Assembly: GCF_900110025.1 (NCBI RefSeq)
Contig: NZ_FOCE01000002.1
Span: 62,001 to 126,000 of the forward strand
DNA: 64,000 nucleotides
Direction: 5' to 3'
DNA from: Gemmobacter aquatilis
GTDB lineage: Bacteria > Pseudomonadota > Alphaproteobacteria > Rhodobacterales > Rhodobacteraceae
Shown here: positions 1 to 8,927 of the stretch, piece after piece
How positions within the stretch are numbered: position 1 is the first letter of the stretch
Layout: the number at the start of each line of letters is the position of its first letter
Position numbers and translations under genes: made by a program
The notes under the pieces: generated by a model
Told to the model about the DNA's origin: nothing
Databases searched by the model: none
What the model saw: only the letters and a program-made list of their open reading frames with translations

Positions 1-152
1 ATGCTGCCCTGCCCGCCCCCCTCGACCGCGGCAATGGCCAGCGAAACAAGCACGGTGAACAGCACGAACCACCAATAGTCCGACCGCGCGGCGCGCCCGG
101 AAAAGGTGGCATAGTTGCGATAGGCGGATTTCACGGCGTCAACAAAGGTCAT
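1..152 (-). CDS. DUF805 family membrane protein (N-terminal part only)
   Basis: The first 50 or so residues read leftward from an ATG at 152 and run off the window edge. The start MTFVDAVKSAYRNYATFSGR, followed by an ARSDYWWFVLF segment and a hydrophobic stretch, is the typical opening of DUF805 (YhaH-like) small inner-membrane proteins: an aromatic, basic entry helix followed by transmembrane segments. No function is established for the family. The rest of the gene lies outside the window, so its length and operon context cannot be judged. Confidence 0.75.
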   Translation of the reverse strand, partial: MTFVDAVKSAYRNYATFSGRAARSDYWWFVLFTVLVSLAIAAVEGGGQGS

Positions 153-453
153 TATCGGTCCTTTACCGGCCCAAGCTGTCACCCAGCCTGCCATGGCGCG
201 GCAGGGCCTGTCCATCGCCCGATTGCCCGGCCCGCCCCGCCGCACCGGCAAGTCCCCCGGCAAATCCCTGCGCCATATCGGAAAAATCGCAGCCCTTGCG
301 CATCGGGCACCCGCAGCATGCCGCGCCGCAGCGTCCGTTGACCCCGCGTCACCCGATCATTCTGCGGCATATGGGCCACAAACGGCGCTTTTCTTTTCAA
401 GACGCCCGATCTAGCCTGCGCCCCATAAGACTGTTTCGACATGGGAGAAACCA
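153..453. other. Intergenic region between DUF805 gene and livK-like gene
   Basis: About 300 bases between two divergent genes. Short reading frames exist on both strands but have no recognisable product or ribosome site. A purine-rich GGGAGAAACC just before 454 is the ribosome binding site of the substrate-binding protein. A TTGACC at 338 lacks a matching -10 element, so I do not call a promoter. Confidence 0.6.
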
Positions 454-1638
454 ATGAAAAAACTGCTGCTTGCCACCACAGCAACCGCCCTCTTCGCCGG
501 CATCGCCAGCGCGGAAGAGGTCAAGGTCGGCGTTCTGCTCGGCTTCACCGGCCCGCTGGAATCCACCGTTCCGAACATGGCCAACGGCGCCGAACTGGCG
601 ATGAAGGAAGTGTCCGAGTCGGGCAAGTTCATGGGTGGCTCCACCGTGACCCCGCTGCGCGGTGACAGCACCTGCGTCGATGCCGCCGCCGCCCAGTCGG
701 CTGCCGAACGTCTGGTCACCTCCGACAAGGTGGCGGGCATTGTCGGCGGCGATTGCTCGGGTGTCACCGGCGCCGTGCTGCAGAACGTCGCGCGCCCCAA
801 TGGCGTCGGCATGATCTCGCCCTCCGCCACCTCGCCCGCGCTGTCCTCGGCCGAAGATGACGGGTTGTTCTTCCGCACCGCCCCGTCGGATGCCCGTCAG
901 GGCGAAATCATGGCCGATGTGCTGGCCGACAAGGGCGTGACCTCGGCCGCCGTCACCTACACCAACAACGATTACGGCAAGGGTCTGGCCGAAAGCTTCC
1001 AGAAGGCGTTCGAGGCCAAGGGCGGCAAGGTCACCCTGTCTTCGCCGCATGAAGACGGCAAGGCCGACTATTCCGCCGAAGTCGCGGCGCTGGCCTCGGC
1101 GGGCGGCGATGTGCTGGTGGTGGCCGGTTACGTCGATCAGGGCGGCAAGGGCATGATTCAGGCCTCGGTCGATTCGGGCGCCTTCTCGACCTTCTTCCTG
1201 CCCGATGGCATGTATGGCGAAAGCCTGATCGCCGCGATCGGCGCACCGCTCGATGGCTCCTATGGCACCGTCCCCGGCACCGACAGCCCCGGCTCGGCCA
1301 AATTCATCGAGATTTCCAAGGCGGCTGGCTTCGACGGCGCCTCGGCCTATTCGGGCGAAAGCTATGACGCGGCGGCGCTGATGCTGCTGGCGATGGAAGC
1401 GGCGAAATCCACTGCGGGCAAAGACTGGTCCGCCAAGGTGATGGATGTCGCCAACGCCCCGGGCGAGCCGGTCTATCCGGGCGAACTCGGCAAGGCGCTG
1501 GAGCTGATCGCGGCGGGCACCGATATCGACTATGTTGGCGCAACTGCCGTCGAACTGGTCGGTTCCGGCGAATCCGCTGGCGCTTTCCGCGAATACAGCG
1601 TGAAAGACGGCGCCTTCACCACGGACAAGTTCCGCTGA
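454..1638 (+). CDS. Branched-chain amino acid-type ABC transporter, periplasmic substrate-binding protein
   Basis: This 394-residue protein is the periplasmic ligand receptor of a LivK/HAAT-family ABC importer. Residues 1-20 form a clear Sec signal peptide (MKKLLLATTATALFAGIASA) cleaved before EEVKVG. The mature part is a type I periplasmic binding fold: GVLLGFTGPLEST is the usual first strand and loop, and GIVGGDCSGVTGAV and MISPSATSPALS line the ligand cleft in the family. It is the first gene of a five-gene transporter cluster, and a strong hairpin follows it, as is common where the binding protein must be made in excess. The substrate cannot be fixed from sequence; amino acids, amides or methylated amines are all possible for this family. 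Confidence 0.9.
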   Translation: MKKLLLATTATALFAGIASAEEVKVGVLLGFTGPLESTVPNMANGAELAMKEVSESGKFMGGSTVTPLRGDSTCVDAAAAQSAAERLVTSDKVAGIVGGDCSGVTGAVLQNVARPNGVGMISPSATSPALSSAEDDGLFFRTAPSDARQGEIMADVLADKGVTSAAVTYTNNDYGKGLAESFQKAFEAKGGKVTLSSPHEDGKADYSAEVAALASAGGDVLVVAGYVDQGGKGMIQASVDSGAFSTFFLPDGMYGESLIAAIGAPLDGSYGTVPGTDSPGSAKFIEISKAAGFDGASAYSGESYDAAALMLLAMEAAKSTAGKDWSAKVMDVANAPGEPVYPGELGKALELIAAGTDIDYVGATAVELVGSGESAGAFREYSVKDGAFTTDKFR

Positions 1639-1667
1639 GCGCCGCCGCCGTATAAACAGATCAGCGC

Positions 1668-1689
1668 GGCCCGGGGCTTGCCCCGGGCC
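1668..1689 (+). terminator. Hairpin after the substrate-binding protein gene
   Basis: GGCCCGGGG and CCCCGGGCC form a perfect 9-bp stem around a CTTG loop, 30 bases after the stop codon. No T-tract follows, so it probably stabilises the upstream mRNA or attenuates rather than fully terminates. This is a usual arrangement between a binding-protein gene and its transporter genes. Confidence 0.6.
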
Positions 1690-1763
1690 GTTGCCATAAC
1701 AACTGGCGCACCGCTACCGGGGATCAACCGCGGAGCATCCGTCGCGCCACTGGGGGACATCGG

Positions 1764-2552
1764 ATGATCGTTGTCGAAAATCTGCATAAACATTTTGGCG
1801 GCTTCCATGCCGTCGATGGCGCCTCGCTGGAAATCCGGACAGGCTCCATCACCGGGCTGATCGGCCCGAACGGCGCCGGGAAAACCACGCTGTTCAACGT
1901 GATCGCAGGCCGCCTGCCGCCAACCTCGGGCCGCGTGCTGATGGATGGCGAAGACATCACCGGCCTGCCGCCGCACACGCTGTTTGCCAAGGGCCTGCTG
2001 CGCACCTTCCAGATCGCGCATGAATTCGGCTCGATGACCGTGCGCGAAAACCTGATGATGGTGCCCGCGCAGCAATCGGGCGAACGGCTGTGGAACGCCT
2101 GGTTCCACCGGGGCCGCATCACCGCCGAGGAAAAGCGCCTGCGCGACAAGGCCGACGAGGTGCTGGATTTCCTCACCATCAGCCATATCGCCGATGCCAA
2201 GGCCAGCCAGATCTCGGGCGGCCAGAAAAAGCTGGTCGAACTGGGCCGCACCATGATGGTCGATGCCAAGATCGTGTTTCTGGACGAGGTGGGGGCGGGT
2301 GTGAACCGCACCCTGCTCAACACCATCGGCGACGCGATCATCCGCCTGAACCAGGAGCGCGGCTATACCTTCTGCGTGATCGAACACGACATGGATTTCA
2401 TCGCCCGCCTGTGCAACCCGGTCATCTGCATGGCCGAGGGCAAGGTGCTGGCGCAAGGCACGGTTGACGAAGTGAAGAACGACGAACGGGTGATCGAGGC
2501 CTATCTGGGCACCGGGTTGAAGAACAAGGTGAAGGAGGGCGCACATGTCTGA
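1764..2552 (+). CDS. livG: ABC transporter ATP-binding protein, LivG type
   Basis: A 262-residue ATPase that would drive the importer from the cytoplasmic face together with the 2633 gene product. Walker A is GPNGAGKTT (residues 34-42) and the signature is ISGGQKK. Walker B reads VFLDEVGAGV, with V in place of the usual P after DE; the family normally has DEPxAG. The C-terminal EHDMDFIARLCNPVICMAEG and the G(T/S)xxEV tail are typical of LivG. The ATG at 1764 follows a GGGGGAC ribosome site. The gene lies in the same direction as, and close to, the other transporter genes, so one operon is likely. Confidence 0.88.
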   Translation: MIVVENLHKHFGGFHAVDGASLEIRTGSITGLIGPNGAGKTTLFNVIAGRLPPTSGRVLMDGEDITGLPPHTLFAKGLLRTFQIAHEFGSMTVRENLMMVPAQQSGERLWNAWFHRGRITAEEKRLRDKADEVLDFLTISHIADAKASQISGGQKKLVELGRTMMVDAKIVFLDEVGAGVNRTLLNTIGDAIIRLNQERGYTFCVIEHDMDFIARLCNPVICMAEGKVLAQGTVDEVKNDERVIEAYLGTGLKNKVKEGAHV

Positions 2553-2597
2553 ACGCAGCATGGGGCGGATGCGCCCGGGGCGCTGCCCCGGACCCCG

Positions 2598-2622
2598 GGA
2601 TATTTTCAAACAGAAAATGAAA
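2598..2622 (+). repeat. Dispersed intergenic repeat, GATATTTT-type copy
   Basis: Reads GGATATTTTCAAACAG followed by AAAATGAAA, with an internal ATTTTC/GAAAAT dyad, and is preceded by a GC-rich CCCCGG run. A near-identical copy lies at 44322, also about a dozen bases before the start of the second gene of an operon, and inverted relatives lie at 48518-48581. It belongs to the dispersed family described under findings. Confidence 0.65.
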
Positions 2623-2632
2623 GAGGTGCAGC

Positions 2633-3343
2633 ATGGCTGAACCTTTCCTCATCGGTGAAGCGATGACCGGCGGCTATGGTGGCGCCGACATCCTGCATTC
2701 CTGCACCATTGCCGTCGAAAAGGGCGAAATCGCCGTGATCGTCGGCCCGAATGGCGCGGGCAAATCCACCGCGATGAAGGCGGTGTTCGGCATGCTGCGC
2801 CTGCGCGAAGGCCGGGTGCGGCTGGCGGGCGAAGACATCACCGCCCTGTCGCCGCAGGATCGCGTCGCCAAGGGCATGGGCTTCGTGCCGCAGACCCACA
2901 ACATCTTCGGCTCGATGACGGTCGAGGAGAATCTGGAAATGGGCGCCTTCATCCGGCGCGACGATTTCGCCGATACCATGACGCAGGTCTATGACCTGTT
3001 CCCCATCCTCAAGCAGAAACGCCACCAGCCCGCGGGCGAATTGTCGGGCGGCCAGCGCCAACAGGTCGCCGTGGGTCGCGCGCTGATGACCCAGCCCTCG
3101 GTGCTGATGCTCGATGAACCCACCGCAGGCGTCAGCCCCATCGTGATGGACGAGCTGTTCGACCGCATCATCGAGGTGGCGCGCAGCGGCATCTCGATCC
3201 TCATGGTGGAACAGAACGCGCGGCAAGCGCTTGATATTGCGGATAAAGGCTATGTCCTCGTGCAGGGCGCCAACCGCTTCACCGACACCGGCCGCGCCCT
3301 TCTGGCCGACCCGGAAGTCCGCCGTTCCTTCCTGGGGGGCTAA
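2633..3343 (+). CDS. livF: ABC transporter ATP-binding protein, LivF type
   Basis: The second, shorter ATPase of the importer (236 residues). Walker A GPNGAGKST is at residues 38-46, the signature is LSGGQRQQVAVGRAL, and Walker B VLMLDEPTAGVSP is canonical, unlike its partner. The tail (VEQNARQALDIADKGYVLVQG) is the LivF hallmark. It starts at ATG 2633 after an AAAGAGG ribosome site and ends 4 bases before the livH-type permease, so the two are translationally close. A dispersed repeat sits directly upstream. Confidence 0.9.
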   Translation: MAEPFLIGEAMTGGYGGADILHSCTIAVEKGEIAVIVGPNGAGKSTAMKAVFGMLRLREGRVRLAGEDITALSPQDRVAKGMGFVPQTHNIFGSMTVEENLEMGAFIRRDDFADTMTQVYDLFPILKQKRHQPAGELSGGQRQQVAVGRALMTQPSVLMLDEPTAGVSPIVMDELFDRIIEVARSGISILMVEQNARQALDIADKGYVLVQGANRFTDTGRALLADPEVRRSFLGG

Positions 3344-3347
3344 GGCC

Positions 3348-4358
3348 ATGGATATTCTCAACGCCCTTGTGGCTTTCCTCAACTTCGTCTTCGTCCCCGG
3401 CCTGACCTATGGCGCGCAACTGGCGCTGGGTGCGCTGGGGGTCACGCTGATCTACGGCATCCTGCGCTTTTCCAACTTCGCCCATGGCGACACCATGGCC
3501 TTCGGCACCATGGTCACCATCCTGTTCACCTGGTGGTTCCAGTCGATGGGGATCAGCTTCGGGGTGCTGCCCACCGCCCTTCTGGCCCTGCCCTTCGGCA
3601 TCGCCGTCACGGCGGCGCTGGTGCTGGGCACCGACCGCGCGGTCTATCGCTTCTACCGCAAGCAGAAGGCCGCGCCGACCATCCTGGTCATCGTCTCGAT
3701 GGGGGTGATGTTCGTGATGAACGGCATCGTCCGCCTGATCATCGGGGTCGAGGATCAGAACTTCGCCGATGGCGGTCGTTTCCTGATTTCCGCCGGTGAT
3801 TTCAAGAAGATGACCGGCCTGTCCGAAGGTCTGGCGATCAAGGGGTCGCAGGCCGTGACCGTCATCACCGCCGTGGTGGTGGTGGCCTTCCTGTTCTGGT
3901 TCCTGCAGAAAACCCGCACCGGCAAATCCATGCGCGCCTTTTCCGATAACGAGGATCTGGCACTGCTCTCGGGCATCAACCCCGACCGCGTGGTGCAGGT
4001 GACGTGGATTCTGGCGGCGGCGCTGGCCACCATCGCCGGGGTGCTTTACGGGCTGGACAAAAGCTTCAAGCCCTTCACCTATTTCCAGCTTCTGCTGCCG
4101 ATCTTCGCGGCGGCCATCGTCGGCGGTCTGGGCAGCCCCTTGGGCGCCATCGCGGGCGGCTTCGTCATCGCCTTTTCCGAGGTGATGCTGACCTATGCCT
4201 GGAAAAAGGTGGTCACCTACCTTGTGCCCGACAGTCTCGCCCCTGACGGATTGCTGCAACTGATGTCCACCGATTACAAATTCGCGGTCAGCTTTGCGAT
4301 CCTGATCATCGTGCTTCTGTTCATGCCGACCGGCCTGTTCAAGGGGAAATCCTTCTGA
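3348..4358 (+). CDS. livH: Branched-chain amino acid-type ABC transporter permease, LivH type
   Basis: A 336-residue polytopic inner-membrane permease starting MDILNALVAFLNFVFVPGLT. The segment GALGVTLIYGILRFSNFAHGDTMAFG is the conserved LivH first core motif, and the EAA-like loop appears as AFSDNEDLALLSGINPDRVVQVTW. LivH proteins usually have about 300 residues; the small excess lies in the central cytoplasmic loop. An in-frame upstream start inside livF is possible, but ATG 3348, four bases after the livF stop, matches the family length. The stop codon overlaps the next start by one base (TGATG), implying translational coupling with livM. Confidence 0.9.
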   Translation: MDILNALVAFLNFVFVPGLTYGAQLALGALGVTLIYGILRFSNFAHGDTMAFGTMVTILFTWWFQSMGISFGVLPTALLALPFGIAVTAALVLGTDRAVYRFYRKQKAAPTILVIVSMGVMFVMNGIVRLIIGVEDQNFADGGRFLISAGDFKKMTGLSEGLAIKGSQAVTVITAVVVVAFLFWFLQKTRTGKSMRAFSDNEDLALLSGINPDRVVQVTWILAAALATIAGVLYGLDKSFKPFTYFQLLLPIFAAAIVGGLGSPLGAIAGGFVIAFSEVMLTYAWKKVVTYLVPDSLAPDGLLQLMSTDYKFAVSFAILIIVLLFMPTGLFKGKSF

Positions 4359-5656
4359 TGTCGCGCAATCTGTTCCTGTTCGGCGGCGTGGCCGTCCTGT
4401 TCCTGCTGACCGGCCTCATGGCAAGCTGGAACCAGTCTCTCTATATCCTCAACATCTCGCTGGTCTTTGCGCTGATGTCGCTGGGGGTGAACATGCAATG
4501 GGGCTATGCCGGGCTGTTCAACACCGGCGTCATGGGCTTTGCCGCGCTGGGCGGTCTGGCCGTGGCGCTGACCGCCGCGCCGCCGGTGGCCGCCGCCTGG
4601 CAGGCCGGGGGGCTGGGCGTGCTCGGCGGGCTGATCCTTGGCGCCGCGATCCTGGGTCTGGCCGTGGTTCTGTATCGCCGCATGGCGCCCGGGCGCAGCC
4701 GCACGCTGGCGCTGCTGGTGGTGCTGATCGGCGGCTTCTTCCTGTTCCGCGCCGTGTTCGATCCGGCGGTGACGGCGGTCGAGGCGATCAACCCCTCGGT
4801 CTCCGGCAACCTTGGCGGGCTGGGCCTGCCGCTGCTCTTCGCCTGGCCGCTGGGCGGGCTGCTGGCCGCCGCCGCCGCCTGGGCGATCGGCAAGACCGCG
4901 CTCGGCCTGCGGTCGGATTACCTCGCCATCGCCACGCTCGGCATTGCCGAAATCGTGGTCGCGGTGATGAAGAACGAAGACTGGCTGGCCCGTGGTGTGA
5001 AGATGGTCAACCTGTCCGAGCGCCCCTGGCCCGTGCCTTTCGAGGTCGATCTGCAGCGCACCGCCTGGTTCACCGACATGGCGGCGAACTGGGGCTTCGA
5101 TCCGGTCACCGGCTCGTCGATCTTCGTCAAGCTGTGCTACACCGCGCTGATCGCCGTGGTGCTGGTCTCCATCGTCTTCCTGTCCGAACGCGCGCTCAAC
5201 AGCCCCTGGGGCCGGATGATGCGCGCCATCCGCGACAACGAGATTTCCGCCGCCGCCATGGGCAAGGACGTGACGCGCCGCCATCTGCATGTCTTCATCC
5301 TCGGCTCGGCGGTGATCGGCGTGGCCGGGGCGATCTTCGTGTCGATGGACGGCATCCTGAACCCCGGCACCTACCAGCCGCTGCGCTTCACCTTCCTGAT
5401 CTGGGTGATGGTGATCGTTGGCGGATCGGGCAACAACTGGGGCGCCGTGCTGGGCGCGCTGCTGATCGGCTGGCTGTATCTGATCGTCGAACAGGTCGGC
5501 CCCAACATCATGGGCGCCATCACCGCAGGCCTGCCCGAAGGCGCCTTGAAGGCCCATCTGGTGGACAGCGCGCAACACATGCGCCTGCTGACACTGGGGG
5601 TGATCCTGCTGCTGGTCCTGCGCTTCAGCCCGCGCGGGTTGCTGCCGGAAAAGTAA
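4358..5656 (+). CDS. livM: Branched-chain amino acid-type ABC transporter permease, LivM type
   Basis: A 432-residue inner-membrane permease that pairs with the LivH-type protein. The core LivM motifs are MSLGVNMQWGYAGLFNTGVMGF near the N-terminus and LRSDYLAIATLGIAEIV in the middle. GRMMRAIRDNEISAAAMGKD is the EAA-like coupling loop that contacts the ATPases. VIVGGSGNNWGAVLGALLIG is the last conserved membrane motif. The gene overlaps livH by one base. A perfect GC hairpin with a TTCG loop and a short T-run follows the stop, which marks the operon end. Confidence 0.9.
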   Translation: MSRNLFLFGGVAVLFLLTGLMASWNQSLYILNISLVFALMSLGVNMQWGYAGLFNTGVMGFAALGGLAVALTAAPPVAAAWQAGGLGVLGGLILGAAILGLAVVLYRRMAPGRSRTLALLVVLIGGFFLFRAVFDPAVTAVEAINPSVSGNLGGLGLPLLFAWPLGGLLAAAAAWAIGKTALGLRSDYLAIATLGIAEIVVAVMKNEDWLARGVKMVNLSERPWPVPFEVDLQRTAWFTDMAANWGFDPVTGSSIFVKLCYTALIAVVLVSIVFLSERALNSPWGRMMRAIRDNEISAAAMGKDVTRRHLHVFILGSAVIGVAGAIFVSMDGILNPGTYQPLRFTFLIWVMVIVGGSGNNWGAVLGALLIGWLYLIVEQVGPNIMGAITAGLPEGALKAHLVDSAQHMRLLTLGVILLLVLRFSPRGLLPEK

Positions 5657-5678
5657 GCCCCCCAACCTTCCCCCGTCA

Positions 5679-5699
5679 GGGCGCCTTCGGGCGCCCTTT
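5679..5699 (+). terminator. Rho-independent terminator after livM
   Basis: GGGCGCC and GGCGCCC form a 7-bp stem closed by a TTCG tetraloop, followed by TTTC. It lies 22 bases after the livM stop and separates the transporter operon from the flavoprotein gene. Confidence 0.75.
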
Positions 5700-5804
5700 C
5701 GATTCCTGCCGCCCCGCACGGAATCCGACACATCCTGTCGCCCCCGCGCATGATGCACCGCGCCCCGCCCGCCATCCTGACCCAAACCCGCGACGGAGTG
5801 CCCC

Positions 5805-8225
5805 ATGAAAACCCATACCCGCGTTCTGGTCATCGGCGGCGGCGTCGTCGGCTGTTCCGTCCTTTATCACCTCACCAAACTCGGCTGGTCCGATGTGATG
5901 CTGGTCGAACGGTCCGAGCTGACCTCCGGCTCCACCTGGCACGCGGCGGGCGGGTTTCACACACTGAACGGCGATACCAACATGGCGGCGCTTCAGGGTT
6001 ATACCATCCGCCTGTATAAAGAGCTGGAGGCGATCACCGGCCTGTCCTGCGGCTTGCACCATGTCGGCGGCATCACCCTCGCCGACAACCCGGCCCGCTT
6101 TGAACAGCTCAAGGCCGAACGCGCCAAACACCGCTACATGGGGTTGGAGACCGAAATCCTCGGCCCCGCCGAGATTGCTAAGCTGACCGACGGAATGGTC
6201 AATCTCGAAGGCATCATCGGCGCGCTTTACGACCCGCTTGATGGCCACCTCGATCCCTCCGGCACCACCCATGCCTATGCCAAGGCCGCGCGGATGGGCG
6301 GCGCCGAAATCGTGCTGCACAACCGCGTGCTGGAAACCAACCCCCATCCCGAAGGCTGGGAGGTGGTGACCGAAAAGGGCACCATCATCGCCGAACATCT
6401 GGTCAATGCCGGTGGCCTCTGGGCACGCGAGATCGGCGCCATGGCCGGCGTCTATCTGCCGCTGCTGCCGATGGCGCACCAATATCTCGTCACCGACGAC
6501 ATCCCCGAAATCGTCAACTTCCTGAAATCGGGCCGCGAATTCCCGCATGTGATGGACCCGGGCGGCGAATCCTATCTGCGGCAGGAAGGCCGCGGCCTCT
6601 GCATCGGCTTTTACGAAAAACCCTGCGAACCCTGGTCGGTCGATCAAACCCCCTGGACCTTCGGCCACGAACTGCTGAACGAAGACTGGGACAAGATCGA
6701 GGATTCCGTCGCCTTCGCCTATCGCCGCTTCCCGGTGCTGGAACGCACGGGCGTCAAGCGCGTCATCCATGGCCCCTTCACCTTCGCCCCCGATGGCAAC
6801 CCGCTGATCGGCCCGGTGCCCGGCCTGCGCAACTACTGGTCGGCCTGCGCCGTCATGGCGGGCTTTTCGCAGGGCGGCGGCATGGGCCTCGCCCTCGCCC
6901 AATGGATGATCCAAGGCGAGGTGGAACGCGATCCGCGCGGCTTCGATGTCGCCCGTTTCGGCGGGTGGACCTCACCGGGCTACACCGTGCCCAAGGTGAT
7001 CGAAAACTACCAGATGCGCTTCTCCGTCTCTTACCCGAACGAAGAACGCCCCGCCGCGCGCCCGTTCCGCACCACGCCGATGTTCGATATTTTCGACGGC
7101 ATGAACGCCGTCTGGGGCCAGCAATACGGGTTGGAGGTGGTGAATTACCACGCGCTGCCCGGCGAACCCCGCTATGAAACCCCGTCCTTCAAACGCTCCA
7201 ACGCCTGGGGCCCGACCCGGGCCGAGGTGCAGGCCGTGCGCAATACCGTCGGCATCAACGAGGTGCAGAACTTCGGCAAATATCGCGTCACCGGGCCGAA
7301 CGCCCGCGCCTGGCTGGATCGGATCATGGCAGGCGCCATCCCGAAACCGGGGCGGCTCAGCCTCACGCCGATGTTGGCGCAAAGCGGCAAGATCATCGGC
7401 GATTTCACCGTCTCCTGCCTGTCGAACGACGACTTTCAACTGACCGCCAGTTATGGCGCGCAGGGCTGGCACATGCGCTGGTTCGATCAGAATATCGAAA
7501 CAGGTGTTCACATTGAAAACATCTCCGACACGCGCTCGGGCTTCCAGATCGCCGGGCCGCTGGCGCGTGAATTGCTGTCGCGCGTGACGCGCGCCGATGT
7601 TTCCGAACAATCGTTCAAATTCATGGATGTGAAGCGGATGACTGTCGGCATGGCCAACTGCCTCGTGCAGCGCGTCAGCTATACCGGCGATCTGGGGTTC
7701 GAGATTTTCACCGATCAGATGTCGGTGCGCCACCTGTGGCACACGCTCTGGGCCGCCGGGCAGGATCTGGGCCTGCGCCCCTTCGGGATGCGCGCGATGA
7801 TGTCGCTGCGGCTGGACAAATGGTTCGGAAGCTGGGGCCGCGAATACAGCCCCGATTACACCCCGGCCGAAACCGGGCTGGATCGCTTCATCCGCTGGGG
7901 CAAGGGCGATTTCATCGGCAAAGCCGCCGCTTTGGCCGAAAAGGCCAACGGCCCGCAACGCCGCCTCGTCTCCTTCATCGTCGAGGCCGCCGATGCCGAT
8001 GTGGTGGCATGGGAGCCGATCTGGCTTGACGGCGCCGTGGTCGGCTATTGCACCTCGGGCGGCTTTTCGCATTGGACGGGCCACTCCGTCGCCCTCGGCT
8101 TCCTGCCCGCCGACAGGGTGCAAGACGGCCTCGCCTGCGAGATCGAGATTCTCGGCGAACGCCGCCCCGCCCGCGTCCACCTCGCGCCGCTGTGGGATGG
8201 CGACGGCGCGCGGATGCGGGGCTGA
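5805..8225 (+). CDS. FAD-dependent oxidoreductase/GcvT fusion, dimethylglycine or sarcosine dehydrogenase-like
   Basis: An 806-residue two-part enzyme. Residues 6-390 are a DAO-type flavin domain: VLVIGGGVVGCSVLYHL is the ADP-binding fold. TSGSTWHAAGG contains the His that carries covalent FAD in dimethylglycine dehydrogenases. From about residue 430 a GcvT-like tetrahydrofolate domain follows (FGKYRVTGPNARAWLDRI, then GDLGFEIF and GRE-YSPDYTPAETGL) with the usual C-terminal barrel. Family members oxidatively demethylate N-methylated glycines and pass the one-carbon unit to folate; the exact substrate is not readable. It sits directly behind the transporter operon, which suggests (inference) that the transporter may bring in a methylated amine or betaine derivative. 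Confidence 0.85.
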   Translation: MKTHTRVLVIGGGVVGCSVLYHLTKLGWSDVMLVERSELTSGSTWHAAGGFHTLNGDTNMAALQGYTIRLYKELEAITGLSCGLHHVGGITLADNPARFEQLKAERAKHRYMGLETEILGPAEIAKLTDGMVNLEGIIGALYDPLDGHLDPSGTTHAYAKAARMGGAEIVLHNRVLETNPHPEGWEVVTEKGTIIAEHLVNAGGLWAREIGAMAGVYLPLLPMAHQYLVTDDIPEIVNFLKSGREFPHVMDPGGESYLRQEGRGLCIGFYEKPCEPWSVDQTPWTFGHELLNEDWDKIEDSVAFAYRRFPVLERTGVKRVIHGPFTFAPDGNPLIGPVPGLRNYWSACAVMAGFSQGGGMGLALAQWMIQGEVERDPRGFDVARFGGWTSPGYTVPKVIENYQMRFSVSYPNEERPAARPFRTTPMFDIFDGMNAVWGQQYGLEVVNYHALPGEPRYETPSFKRSNAWGPTRAEVQAVRNTVGINEVQNFGKYRVTGPNARAWLDRIMAGAIPKPGRLSLTPMLAQSGKIIGDFTVSCLSNDDFQLTASYGAQGWHMRWFDQNIETGVHIENISDTRSGFQIAGPLARELLSRVTRADVSEQSFKFMDVKRMTVGMANCLVQRVSYTGDLGFEIFTDQMSVRHLWHTLWAAGQDLGLRPFGMRAMMSLRLDKWFGSWGREYSPDYTPAETGLDRFIRWGKGDFIGKAAALAEKANGPQRRLVSFIVEAADADVVAWEPIWLDGAVVGYCTSGGFSHWTGHSVALGFLPADRVQDGLACEIEILGERRPARVHLAPLWDGDGARMRG

Positions 8226-8262
8226 GCCATGGAATTTCGTGGCACCGATAGCCGACGCCTGC

Positions 8263-8292
8263 TGTACAGGGGGTGTACCAATGTCACCCCCC
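8263..8292. repeat. Short dispersed repeat TGTACAGGGGGTG...TGTCACCCCCC
   Basis: TGTACAGGGGGTG, an 8-base spacer and TGTCACCCCCC occur here and again at 51193-51223 with a different spacer. GGGGGTG and CACCCCC can pair to form a hairpin. In both places the element lies in a gap just downstream of a rightward gene (the flavoprotein; ornithine cyclodeaminase), so it may serve as a transcript end. Confidence 0.5.
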
Positions 8293-8311
8293 GATTTTCG
8301 CGGCGGTTCCG

Positions 8312-8899
8312 GTGATCCCGCCTACCATCCTGCTGCTCGCTGCCGGGGCCTCCAGCCGGATGCGCGGCGGTGACAAGCTGCTGGAACAGGTCGATGGCCA
8401 GCCGCAACTGCGCCGCGCCGCGCTGGCCGCGCTGGCCAGCGGCGCCCCGGTGCGCGTGGCCCTGCCGCCCGATCACCCGGCCCGCCTTGCCGCGCTGGAA
8501 GGTCTGCCGGTGACGCAGATTATCGTGCCCGATGCGGACCTTGGCATGTCCGCATCGATCCGCGCCGGGGCGGCAGGGGTGAGGGGGGGCTTGATGATCC
8601 TGCCCGCCGACATGCCAGAGATCGACGCGAAGATTATCATGCAACTTGTTGAATTACATTATGAAAATTCAAGATTGATCCTGCGCGGCGCCAGCCACGG
8701 CACCCCCGGCCACCCCGTTCTGATCCCCGCCGATCTGCTGCCCGCCCTCGCCAACCTCACCGGCGACGAAGGCGCCCGCGCCGTGCTGAAAGCCCATGCC
8801 GCGTGTCTGCATCTGGTCGATCTGCCGGGGCAAGCCGCGCTGACCGATCTGGATACACCCGAAGACTGGGCCGCCTGGCGCGCCGCGCGGCAAAGTTGA
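8312..8899 (+). CDS. MocA/MobA-like nucleotidyltransferase
   Basis: A 195-residue protein of the NTP_transf_3 family. LLLAAGASSRMRGGDKLLE is the nucleotide-binding motif of molybdenum cofactor cytidylyl- and guanylyltransferases, and LPADMPEIDAKII holds the metal-binding Asp. HGTPGHPVLIPADL and the C-terminal DLDTPEDWAAW close the fold as in MocA. I chose GTG 8312, which places the motif five residues from the N-terminus; a GTG at 8273 would add 13 residues and overlap the repeat. MocA normally matures MCD cofactor for xanthine-dehydrogenase-type enzymes, but no such enzyme is encoded nearby, so the substrate is uncertain. Confidence 0.75.
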   Translation: MIPPTILLLAAGASSRMRGGDKLLEQVDGQPQLRRAALAALASGAPVRVALPPDHPARLAALEGLPVTQIIVPDADLGMSASIRAGAAGVRGGLMILPADMPEIDAKIIMQLVELHYENSRLILRGASHGTPGHPVLIPADLLPALANLTGDEGARAVLKAHAACLHLVDLPGQAALTDLDTPEDWAAWRAARQS

Positions 8900-8927
8900 G
8901 CTTCGCCGCGCAATGCTCTGAAATTAT

